Source: Bordetella parapertussis (GTDB taxonomy: Bacteria > Pseudomonadota > Gammaproteobacteria > Burkholderiales > Burkholderiaceae). From it: 9,491 nucleotides of DNA. The notes below the pieces were generated by a model, which was given only the letters and a program-made list of their open reading frames with translations, was not told where the DNA came from and did not search any database. Positions 1 through 6,055 of this stretch are shown in pieces. The position numbers and the translations under genes were made by a program. Position 1 is the stretch's first letter, and each line of letters starts with the position of its first letter. The stretch lies in assembly GCA_945901665.1 (NCBI GenBank), contig CAMDLJ010000076.1, positions 1-9,491 on the forward strand. The letters are read 5' to 3'.

Positions 1-1127
1 AGCATTTGGCGGCGAAAGGCAACGATGGCCATGTCGCTCGCGCCCAAACGGTCGTGCTCGCGGTCGACGATCGGCCCCATGCCCACCCACATCGCCAAAT
101 CTTGGTTCGGAATGCCGGGGATGCCAGTGAAGTTGCCCGCCTTCATGGCGGCGCGGTCTTGCATGAAGTGGTTGCCCACGTGGCGCACCGGGTGGAAAGC
201 GGTGTCCACGTCCACCCCCACCTCGGTGTGCAAAAACTTGCGCCACGCCGCCGTGTCGGGCGTGGTCTGCGGGTCGCCCCAGGCGATGAAATGAAACGCC
301 GTGTGGTGGTCGTCGATGGGGGTATTGAAGTTGGCCACGTTGTACTGGTCGTTGGGCGGTATCAAGGCCGCTGAAGGGGCCACAAACACCGTGGTGCGCA
401 CGTATTCGTGGGTGGCGGCGTTTTGAATCGGTCGGCGCAGCGCCGCATATCGAAAACCGTAGCCATTGACCTCGACTTGCATGCGCGGGGCTTTGTCGGT
501 GGAGGGGCGCAACCAGTTTTCATTGTTGGCCTTGGCGCCATTCACCCGGGCAGGCAACATGTCTGAGGAGTGCAAACTTGAGCTGTGGGCCGAATCGATT
601 TGACCCTCCAAAATTTGCGCCCAGTTGGCTGGGATGATGATTTTGGCGATCGACACCTGCACATCGTCGGTGGGCGCCCAGCGCGGGGGCACAAAGGCAG
701 TCATGGTCTCTGGCGGGCCCATATAAGCCCACACCGCGCCCGCCCATTCGTGGGTGGGATAGGCCTTGTGCTTGACCTTGCTGACCAAGCCGCTGCCCGC
801 AGGCTCTGAGCTCATCTCGATCACATGGCCGCTGACATCCATTTTCCAGCCGTGATAGAGACACCGCAGGCCACCATGCTCATTGCGGCCGTACACCAGC
901 GACGCGCGCCGGTGCGGGCACTGCTCATCTAAGACGCCGACCTGGCCCTCGGTGTCGCGAAACACCACCAAGTTCTCGCCCAAAACGCGGGCGCGCACCG
1001 GGGTGCCATCGGGCTCGGGCACCTCTTCGGCCAAGCACACCACCTGCCAGTGGCGGCGCATCAACTGGCCCATCGGGGCATCGCCCTCGACACGGCACAT
1101 CAACATGTTTTCTTCGTGGGTCAGCAT
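1..1127 (-). CDS. Rieske aromatic ring-hydroxylating dioxygenase, alpha subunit (phthalate-dioxygenase type), 3' end cut
   Basis: Cytoplasmic terminal oxygenase that would add O2 to an aromatic ring to give a cis-dihydrodiol, with electrons from the reductase encoded divergently. The frame is open for 375 codons and runs off the window; the family is usually about 420-440 residues, so roughly 50-60 are missing. Seen in sequence: Rieske 2Fe-2S ligands C70-P-H72 and C89-L-Y-H92 (CxH-x16-CxxH); mononuclear iron site with D178, H181 and H186 (D-x2-H-x4-H) and a probable third ligand D343 in GIPNQD, the normal order and spacing for ring hydroxylases. The N-terminus MLTHEEN matches phthalate 4,5-dioxygenase-like proteins. 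Two ATGs are adjacent (1130 and 1127); 1127 is chosen because AGGAG lies 5 nt upstream of it and only 2 nt from the other. The family call is solid. The substrate is unknown: phthalates, isophthalate or phenoxybenzoate-like compounds are all possible. Confidence 0.93.
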   Translation of the reverse strand, partial: MLTHEENMLMCRVEGDAPMGQLMRRHWQVVCLAEEVPEPDGTPVRARVLGENLVVFRDTEGQVGVLDEQCPHRRASLVYGRNEHGGLRCLYHGWKMDVSGHVIEMSSEPAGSGLVSKVKHKAYPTHEWAGAVWAYMGPPETMTAFVPPRWAPTDDVQVSIAKIIIPANWAQILEGQIDSAHSSSLHSSDMLPARVNGAKANNENWLRPSTDKAPRMQVEVNGYGFRYAALRRPIQNAATHEYVRTTVFVAPSAALIPPNDQYNVANFNTPIDDHHTAFHFIAWGDPQTTPDTAAWRKFLHTEVGVDVDTAFHPVRHVGNHFMQDRAAMKAGNFTGIPGIPNQDLAMWVGMGPIVDREHDRLGASDMAIVAFRRQM

Positions 1128-1168
1128 CATCGCTCCTGGGCTGGCGGCATGGGCGGGGAAAAAAGGGC

Positions 1169-1197
1169 TTGCCGATAAATACTTAGTGATCTAAGAT
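1169..1197 (+). promoter_or_regulatory. Sigma70-like promoter for the reductase-dehydrogenase-MarR operon
   Basis: On the plus strand TTGCCG (1169-1174) and TAAGAT (1192-1197) are separated by 17 bp; each matches 4 of 6 consensus bases. Transcription would start near 1204, which lies downstream of the ATG at 1199 and supports use of the ATG at 1247. The -10 box overlaps the right arm of the palindrome at 1182-1195. Weaker than the promoter on the other strand. Confidence 0.45.
1182..1195. promoter_or_regulatory. Palindromic operator, probable MarR-family binding site
   Basis: Perfect 5-bp inverted repeat CTTAG-TGAT-CTAAG in an AT-rich island of otherwise GC-rich DNA. Its form (short dyad of roughly 14-18 bp) is like known MarR-family operators. 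It overlaps the plus-strand -10 box and the expected start point of the minus-strand promoter, so one bound dimer could silence both transcription units. The MarR gene at 3399-3905 in the same operon is the obvious candidate ligand. I see no second copy in the window by eye. Confidence 0.55.
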
Positions 1198-1223
1198 TAT
1201 GAATCCTTTTTACACCTTGTCAA
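1196..1223 (-). promoter_or_regulatory. Sigma70-like promoter for the Rieske oxygenase gene
   Basis: On the minus strand a perfect TTGACA -35 box (1223-1218) is followed after 16 bp by CATAAT (1201-1196), 5 of 6 matches to the -10 consensus. Transcription would begin near 1188-1190, giving a leader of about 60 nt before the ATG at 1127. The start point falls inside the CTTAG-N4-CTAAG palindrome, a classic arrangement for repression. Found by eye; not experimentally supported. Confidence 0.6.
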
Positions 1224-1246
1224 GCCTGCAGGCGTCGGTACAAACC

Positions 1247-2221
1247 ATGTCCCCTTTCTCTTTGGCAGTCGCCGCCCTCGGCGCATTGCGGGTGCGCCGA
1301 AAACACCCCATCGCCCGTGACATCATGCGCTTTGAACTGGCGCACCCCCAAGGCCAAGACTTGCCAGATTGGTCAGCAGGCGCCCACATCAGGCTGGAGA
1401 CACCGGGCGGCCACACCCGCAGTTATTCCTTGTGCGGCCCGGTGGGCGCGCGCGACCACTGGGCGATTGCGGTCAAGCGCGAGGCCCATGGGCGCGGCGG
1501 CTCGGTCAGCTTGGTCGACAAGGTTCAAGAAGGCGATGAACTGCCCCTGCGTGGGGGCGACAACTGGTTTGCCCTGGACCCCCAGGCACCAGAACACATC
1601 CTGATCGCCGGCGGCATTGGCCTCACGCCCTTGTATGCCATGGCCCAAACCCTGGCCCAAACCCCGACAGCGAGGTTCCATTTGTATGTGTGCAGCCGCG
1701 ACGCTGAGAGCACGGCTTTTTTGAGCGACTTGCAACAAGCCCCATGGCGCGAGCATGTCACCGTGCACCACGATGCAGGCGACCCCAGCCAGTCGCTGGA
1801 CCTGTGGCCGCTGCTGGAAACCCCCAGCAACGCCCATGTGTATTGCTGCGGCCCGCAAGGCTTGATGGACAGTGTGCGCGACATGAGCGGGCACTGGCCC
1901 ACGCACCAAATCCACTTTGAAAGCTTTGGCGCAAGCCAGCAAGGCTGGGCCGAGAACCAAGCCTTTGAGGTGGTGCTGCACAGCAGCGGCCAGCGCCTGA
2001 CGGTACCCGCGGATCGAAGCATCTTGGAATGCCTGCGCAGCGCAGGCTTGAAGGTGGCCAGCTCGTGCGAGAGCGGCACCTGTGGTTCTTGCAAAACCGG
2101 ATTGCTCGCCGGCGCGGTAGAGCACCGCGACCTGGTCTTATTGCCCGAGGAGCAAGACCACCACATCATGCCGTGTGTGTCCCGCTCGCGCGACGGTGGC
2201 GCTTTGGAGTTGGACCTGTGA
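1247..2221 (+). CDS. PDR/VanB-type oxidoreductase: flavin, NAD(P) and C-terminal 2Fe-2S domains
   Basis: Electron-transfer partner of the divergent Rieske oxygenase: takes electrons from NAD(P)H through flavin to a plant-type ferredoxin domain. Domains, numbered from this start: flavin-binding barrel with RSYSL (58-62); NAD(P)-binding fold with GGIGLTP (122-128) and YCCGP (199-203); C-terminal ferredoxin domain with cluster ligands C274, C279, C282 and C310 (Cx4Cx2Cx27C). All key residues are present, and 324 residues is the usual length. An in-frame ATG at 1199 would give 340 residues, but neither start has a clear ribosome-binding site, the extra 16 codons are poor coding sequence, and both divergent promoter elements overlap that segment, so 1247 is preferred. 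The TGA stop overlaps the GTG start of the next gene. Phthalate dioxygenase reductase, VanB, PobB and the isophthalate reductase share this architecture. The family is certain; the start is not. Confidence 0.9.
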   Translation: MSPFSLAVAALGALRVRRKHPIARDIMRFELAHPQGQDLPDWSAGAHIRLETPGGHTRSYSLCGPVGARDHWAIAVKREAHGRGGSVSLVDKVQEGDELPLRGGDNWFALDPQAPEHILIAGGIGLTPLYAMAQTLAQTPTARFHLYVCSRDAESTAFLSDLQQAPWREHVTVHHDAGDPSQSLDLWPLLETPSNAHVYCCGPQGLMDSVRDMSGHWPTHQIHFESFGASQQGWAENQAFEVVLHSSGQRLTVPADRSILECLRSAGLKVASSCESGTCGSCKTGLLAGAVEHRDLVLLPEEQDHHIMPCVSRSRDGGALELDL

Positions 2222-3402
2222 CGCCCTTGCGCATCGGTGTGGCCGGCTTGGGCCGCGCCTTCACCTTGATGATGCCCACCTTTGTGCACGACCCCCGGGT
2301 GCAATTGGTGGCCGCCTGCGATCCCCAGCCCCAAGCCTGCGCCCAGTTTGAGCGCGACTTTCAAGCGCCCAGCGTGGGCTCCATCGCGGCTTTGTGCCAA
2401 CGCCCCGATGTGGACTGGGTGTACGTGGCCACGCCACACCAATTCCATGCCGAGCATGTGGTGCTGGCCGCCCAACACGGCAAACATGTGCTGGTGGAAA
2501 AACCCATGGCCATCCACTTGGCCGATTGCACCCGCATGATCGAGGCCAGTGCAAAAGCGCACACAGCGTTGATCGTGGGCCACAGCCACAGCTTCAACGG
2601 CCCGGTGCTGCGCGCCCACCAACTCATCCGCAGTGGGCGTTTTGGCCGGGTGCGCATGATCCACGCCCTGCAATACACCGATTTTTTATACCGCCCGCGC
2701 CGCCCCGAGGAATTGCAAACCGATGCGGGTGGCGGGGTCATCCACAGCCAAGCCGCGCACCAGGTGGACATGGTGCGCTTGCTGGGTGGCGGCTTGGTGC
2801 GCAGCGTGATGGCCCACACTGGCAACTGGGATGCCGAGCGCCCCACCGAGGGGGCGTACAGCGCACTGTTGTCTTTTGAAGGCGGCGCGTTTGCCGGCAT
2901 GAGCTACAGCGGTTACGGCCACTTTGACAGCGACGCCTGGATGGACGGCATCAACGAAATGGGCTTTGCCAAAGCCAGCGGCACACATGGCGCCGCACGC
3001 GCGCGATTGCGCAGCGTGGCCGACGCGGCCCAAGAAGCCGCCCTCAAAGCCGAGCGCAACTATGGGGGTCGCTTGTGGAGCGCCCCAGCGCCCGACAGCC
3101 ACCCCGTGGCACATCCCCACTTTGGACCGGTGATCATCGGCTGCGAACATGCCGATTTGCGCTTGACCCCCACGGGTGTGGCCATCGATGGGCACGACAG
3201 CCAAAGCTTTGAGGCCGTACCTTTGGGCACGGTGCCACGCCAAGAGGTGATCGATGAGATGGTGCAAGCCCAATCGGGCCTCACCACCTTGCACAACGGC
3301 GTGTGGGCACGCGCCAGCACCGCCGTCAGCCTGGCGCTGTTGCAATCGGCCCAAAGTGGTGTGGGCGTCGCACCCGAACACCAAGTGGCCCCCGCGGCAT
3401 GA
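2218..3402 (+). CDS. Gfo/Idh/MocA family dehydrogenase, probable aromatic cis-dihydrodiol dehydrogenase
   Basis: NAD(P)-dependent cytoplasmic oxidoreductase of 394 residues. Seen: N-terminal Rossmann fold with GVAGLGRAF (7-15), an acidic residue after strand 2 (D35), the family hallmark EKP with catalytic Lys (94-96), and HQVD (181-184) in the substrate domain. The frame stays open about 190 nt upstream into the reductase gene, but the Rossmann strand begins right after GTG 2218, which has GGAG 8 nt upstream and overlaps the reductase stop as GTGA; this is the coupled start. Known family members next to phthalate-type oxygenases (Pht4) oxidise phthalate 4,5-cis-dihydrodiol to the catechol, and the isophthalate pathway also uses a dehydrogenase at this step. 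By gene context it is proposed to rearomatise the dihydrodiol made by the neighbouring oxygenase and reductase. The family is sure, the substrate is inferred; sugar or inositol dehydrogenase is the alternative. Confidence 0.87.
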   Translation: MTPLRIGVAGLGRAFTLMMPTFVHDPRVQLVAACDPQPQACAQFERDFQAPSVGSIAALCQRPDVDWVYVATPHQFHAEHVVLAAQHGKHVLVEKPMAIHLADCTRMIEASAKAHTALIVGHSHSFNGPVLRAHQLIRSGRFGRVRMIHALQYTDFLYRPRRPEELQTDAGGGVIHSQAAHQVDMVRLLGGGLVRSVMAHTGNWDAERPTEGAYSALLSFEGGAFAGMSYSGYGHFDSDAWMDGINEMGFAKASGTHGAARARLRSVADAAQEAALKAERNYGGRLWSAPAPDSHPVAHPHFGPVIIGCEHADLRLTPTGVAIDGHDSQSFEAVPLGTVPRQEVIDEMVQAQSGLTTLHNGVWARASTAVSLALLQSAQSGVGVAPEHQVAPAA

Positions 3403-3905
3403 AAAAAGACACCCAGCAACTGCTGCGCCACTGGCAAGAGGCGGTGCCCGACGACCGCTTGGCCCACTTGGTGCGCGACACCGCCCGGGCCTATACACGT
3501 GCCTTGCAAGCCCGCTTGGCCCAGCACCAGGTGCCGTTTGGACATTGGGCTTTTTTGCGCATCCTGTGGCACAGCGACGGCCTGACCCAGCGCGAGTTGA
3601 GCGTGTTGGCCGGTGTGATGGAGCCCACCACCTTCAGCGCCATGAAGGCCATGGAAGCCCTGGGCTATATCGAACGGCGCCAAGCGCCCGAGAACAAAAA
3701 AAACATGTATGTCTACCTCACCGCCAAAGGCCGGGCCTTGCGAAAAAAATTGGTCCCCTTGGCCGAACAAACCAACCAAGTCAGCACCCAAGGCCTGAGC
3801 GAACAAGAAGTCCAGGCCACGCGGGGCGTGCTGCTCAAACTGTTGGAAAACCTGGCCGCCGATGAGCAGTCATGGGCCAGCAAAGCCGCCGACAAATCAG
3901 TTTGA
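3399..3905 (+). CDS. MarR-family transcriptional regulator
   Basis: DNA-binding repressor of 168 residues, usual length for MarR. Seen: winged helix-turn-helix with LTQRELSVLAGV (62-73), recognition helix MEPTTFSAMKAMEALGYI (74-91), then the wing with RR (93-94) and YVYLTAKGRAL (104-114), the conserved hairpin followed by LTxKG. Helical dimerisation segments flank it. The ATG overlaps the stop of the dehydrogenase as ATGA and has no clear ribosome-binding site, so translation is probably coupled; an ORF extension to 3303 is only read-through of the frame. As last gene of the reductase operon it would be autoregulated through the palindrome at 1182-1195. MarR proteins near aromatic catabolic genes generally release DNA on binding an aromatic acid or CoA thioester; which ligand acts here is unknown. 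Confidence 0.93.
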   Translation: MKKDTQQLLRHWQEAVPDDRLAHLVRDTARAYTRALQARLAQHQVPFGHWAFLRILWHSDGLTQRELSVLAGVMEPTTFSAMKAMEALGYIERRQAPENKKNMYVYLTAKGRALRKKLVPLAEQTNQVSTQGLSEQEVQATRGVLLKLLENLAADEQSWASKAADKSV

Positions 3906-4033
3906 TGCGCCGTCCTATCGCGGCCCCTTTTTTGACGCGCTTGATTTGAACCAGCACACTGGCGCGCTGTCCCGATGACCAACAGCGGCCAAGTCAGGTC
4001 TGCCGTGTGGTGCCCTGCCGCGCGAGCGCCGCT

Positions 4034-4996
4034 TTACACAGCGACGTTTTGCGGCCGCCCCGCTGCAAACGCGTTGATGTTGTCAAACGCGGTGCCGAAA
4101 AACACCTCGTAGTTGTCTTTTTCGACATAGCCCAAATGCGGTGTACACAGGCAGTTGGGCAGGTCCAGCAAAGGGTGGTTCGCACCCAAGACAGGCTCTT
4201 CTTCATACACATCCACTGCGGCAAAACCGGGCCGACCCGCCTTCAATGCCTGGGCCAACACGCCCGGCGCGATCAAACCGGCGCGGCTGGTGTTGACCAA
4301 CAAGGCATCGGGTTTCATACAGGCCAGGTCGTCGGCGCTCACGTAGCCCTGGGTTTGCGCCGACAACTTGAGTTGGATCGACAAAATATCGCATTGCGCA
4401 TAGAACGCGGCCCGCGAAGGCGCCACAGCAAACCCATGGGCCGTGGCTTTGGCCTGGGTGTTCTCGCTGCCCCACACCAAAGGCTTGGCCCCAAAGGCCT
4501 GCCCCACCCGGCACACCTGTTCGCCAATGCGGCCATAACCCAACACCCCCAGGGTTTTGCCGCTGAGTTGGCGCCCCAAATGGCCTTGCCACAAACCATC
4601 TTTCAAGCGCTGCACCTCGGTGGTGAAGTGGCGCAGGCTGGCCAGCATCAGCAAAAAAGTCAGCTCTGCCGTGGCCGAGCCGGTGCCCCCACCTTCGCAC
4701 ACCGTGATGCCGCGCGCTTTGCAAGCGGCGAAATCCAGGTGGGTGCTGATCTTGCCGGTTTGCGAAATCAGCTTCAACCTGGGCAAGCGATCGAGCAAGG
4801 CGGCGCTGATGCGGGTGCGTTCACGGATCAGCACCAAGGCATCGGCAGCTTCAAATCGCTGCACCAGTTGGTCGATGTCTTTGACCGTGTCGGTGTAAAC
4901 CGTGACCTGGTGGTCTTTGAGTTTGGGAAAACAGTCCAAATGCCGCACACAGTCTTGATAGTCGTCAGCGATCACAATATTCATGGTCAATTTCAT
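4034..4996 (-). CDS. D-2-hydroxyacid dehydrogenase family protein, NAD(P)-dependent
   Basis: Reduces a 2-keto acid to the D-2-hydroxy acid, or the reverse, in the cytoplasm; 320 residues, usual length. Seen: catalytic domain at the N-terminus (IADDYQD near 9), a nucleotide-binding GYGRIG (153-158), and the complete catalytic triad R238 (NTSRAG), E267 (EEEP) and H287 (CTPHLGY) with R-to-E spacing as in phosphoglycerate dehydrogenase. It lies opposite to its neighbours, convergent with the MarR gene and divergent from the Bug gene. The ATG at 4996 has AGGGA about 11 nt upstream; the ATG at 4984 (MNIVIADDYQ) matches the usual family N-terminus but has no ribosome-binding site, so the true start may be four codons shorter. 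The specific acid (phosphoglycerate, lactate, glyoxylate or other) cannot be told, and a link to the aromatic cluster is not shown. Confidence 0.9.
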   Translation of the reverse strand: MKLTMNIVIADDYQDCVRHLDCFPKLKDHQVTVYTDTVKDIDQLVQRFEAADALVLIRERTRISAALLDRLPRLKLISQTGKISTHLDFAACKARGITVCEGGGTGSATAELTFLLMLASLRHFTTEVQRLKDGLWQGHLGRQLSGKTLGVLGYGRIGEQVCRVGQAFGAKPLVWGSENTQAKATAHGFAVAPSRAAFYAQCDILSIQLKLSAQTQGYVSADDLACMKPDALLVNTSRAGLIAPGVLAQALKAGRPGFAAVDVYEEEPVLGANHPLLDLPNCLCTPHLGYVEKDNYEVFFGTAFDNINAFAAGRPQNVAV

Positions 4997-5000
4997 CGGG

Positions 5001-5016
5001 CTTCAATTCCCTGAAG
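5001..5016. repeat. Inverted repeat between divergent genes, possible operator
   Basis: CTTCA-N6-TGAAG, a 5-bp dyad with six central bases, in the short gap between the dehydrogenase start (4996) and the Bug start (5055). It covers the likely ribosome-binding region of the dehydrogenase. A CATAAT at 5021-5026 could be a -10 box for the Bug gene, but no good -35 box is seen. A dyad this short can arise by chance. Confidence 0.25.
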
Positions 5017-5054
5017 TTAGCATAATGGGGCCATCCATTTTTGGGGAGACTTGC

Positions 5055-6035
5055 TTGCGAATTGCCTCTACCTCGCCCACCCCATGGCGCCTGGCCTGGC
5101 TGGCCATGGCTTTGTCCCTGTGCTGCGGCACGGCGCGGGCCGAGTACCCCGACAAGCCCATCAAATTGGTGGTCTCTTTCACCGCCGGTGGCACCACCGA
5201 CATCTTGGCGCGCGAGGTGGGCTTGCAGCTCACCCAACGCTGGGGCCAGCCCATCGTGGTGGAAAACCGCGCGGGGGCGGCGGGCAATTTGGGCACCGAA
5301 ATCGTCGTCCGCGCCGCACCCGATGGCTACACCTTGCTGGCCAACTCGTTTGGGCCGATTGCCATCAACCCCACCTTGTTCAGCCACCTGCCCTACAACG
5401 CCCAACGCGACTTGCAACCCGTGGCCTTGATCGCCGAAGTGCCCACGGTGCTGGTGGTGCCCAGTGTGTCGGGCATCCAAAGCCTGCCCGAGTTGCTCAA
5501 GTTCGCCAAAGCTCGGCCCAACGACATCAACTATGCGTCCACGGGCATCGGCACTGCGGCGCACATGACCGGCTTTTTGTTCAGCCAGCGCGCGCAACTC
5601 AATGCCATCCATGTGCCCTACAAAGGGGCCGAGGCCACCCGCGACCTGGTGGCCGGTCGCATCCACTACATGTTTGCCACCGTGCCCTCGGTCATCGCCT
5701 TGATCAAAGCGGGGCAACTCAAAGCCTTGGCGGTGTCGACCAAAATGCGCTCGCGCAGCCTGCCCGAGGTGCCCACCTTGAAAGAGCTGGGCGTGGACAT
5801 GGTCACCGGCTCTTGGTTTGGCTTGTTTGCGCCCAAGGGCACGCCCATGGCCATCGTGCAAAAACTCAATGCCGCCGTGGTGAAAGCCTTGGACGACCCA
5901 CTAGTGAACGCCCGCTTGGTGGCCCAAGGCGCTGAGCCCGTGCCCATGAGCGTGGACGAGTTTTCGCGCTTTGTGCGCAGCGAATACGAAACCTGGATCC
6001 CGATCGTGCGTGCCTCTGGCGCCAAGGCCGAATAA
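5055..6035 (+). CDS. Bug-type tripartite tricarboxylate transporter substrate-binding protein
   Basis: Periplasmic solute receptor that binds a carboxylate ligand. Seen, with TTG as residue 1: signal peptide with Arg at 2 and 12, a hydrophobic core at about 13-24 and a signal peptidase I site ARA-EYP after residue 29; the Bug family start YPDKPIKLVVSF (31-42) with AGGTTD (44-49); VVENRAGAAGN (68-78); GYTLL (91-95); IHVPYKG (185-191). Mature length and total (326) are typical. The TTG at 5055 is chosen because GGGGAG lies 6 nt upstream and it gives a clean signal peptide; ATGs at 4983 and 5025 lengthen the leader, lack ribosome-binding sites, and 4983 would overlap the divergent gene. No membrane partners (TctA/TctB type) are in the window, as is common for Bug genes. 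It ends 20 bp before the aldolase-like gene, so the two are probably cotranscribed. Ligand unknown; an aromatic carboxylate is suggested by context (TphC and IphC are of this class). Confidence 0.93.
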   Translation: MRIASTSPTPWRLAWLAMALSLCCGTARAEYPDKPIKLVVSFTAGGTTDILAREVGLQLTQRWGQPIVVENRAGAAGNLGTEIVVRAAPDGYTLLANSFGPIAINPTLFSHLPYNAQRDLQPVALIAEVPTVLVVPSVSGIQSLPELLKFAKARPNDINYASTGIGTAAHMTGFLFSQRAQLNAIHVPYKGAEATRDLVAGRIHYMFATVPSVIALIKAGQLKALAVSTKMRSRSLPEVPTLKELGVDMVTGSWFGLFAPKGTPMAIVQKLNAAVVKALDDPLVNARLVAQGAEPVPMSVDEFSRFVRSEYETWIPIVRASGAKAE

Positions 6036-6055
6036 CCCCCCATGAAAGACACACC

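Noticed and set aside
2029..2217. N-terminal extension of the Gfo/Idh/MocA dehydrogenase
   Set aside because: It overlaps the reductase 2Fe-2S domain in another frame and precedes the Rossmann strand; GTG 2218 has a ribosome-binding site and a coupled overlap.
1525..2673. 382-residue minus-strand open frame across the reductase and dehydrogenase genes
   Set aside because: Antisense shadow of two well-supported genes with a His/Gly/Ala-rich translation and no recognisable domain; typical of GC-rich DNA.
3965..3987. Hairpin CGCTGT-N11-ACAGCG between the convergent MarR and dehydrogenase genes, as a terminator
   Set aside because: Only six base pairs with a large loop and no following T-run on either strand. 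The T6 near 3930 has no stem before it.
4007..5014. 335-residue plus-strand open frame opposite the hydroxyacid dehydrogenase
   Set aside because: Antisense of a gene with a complete catalytic triad and NAD-binding motif; the translation shows no domain.
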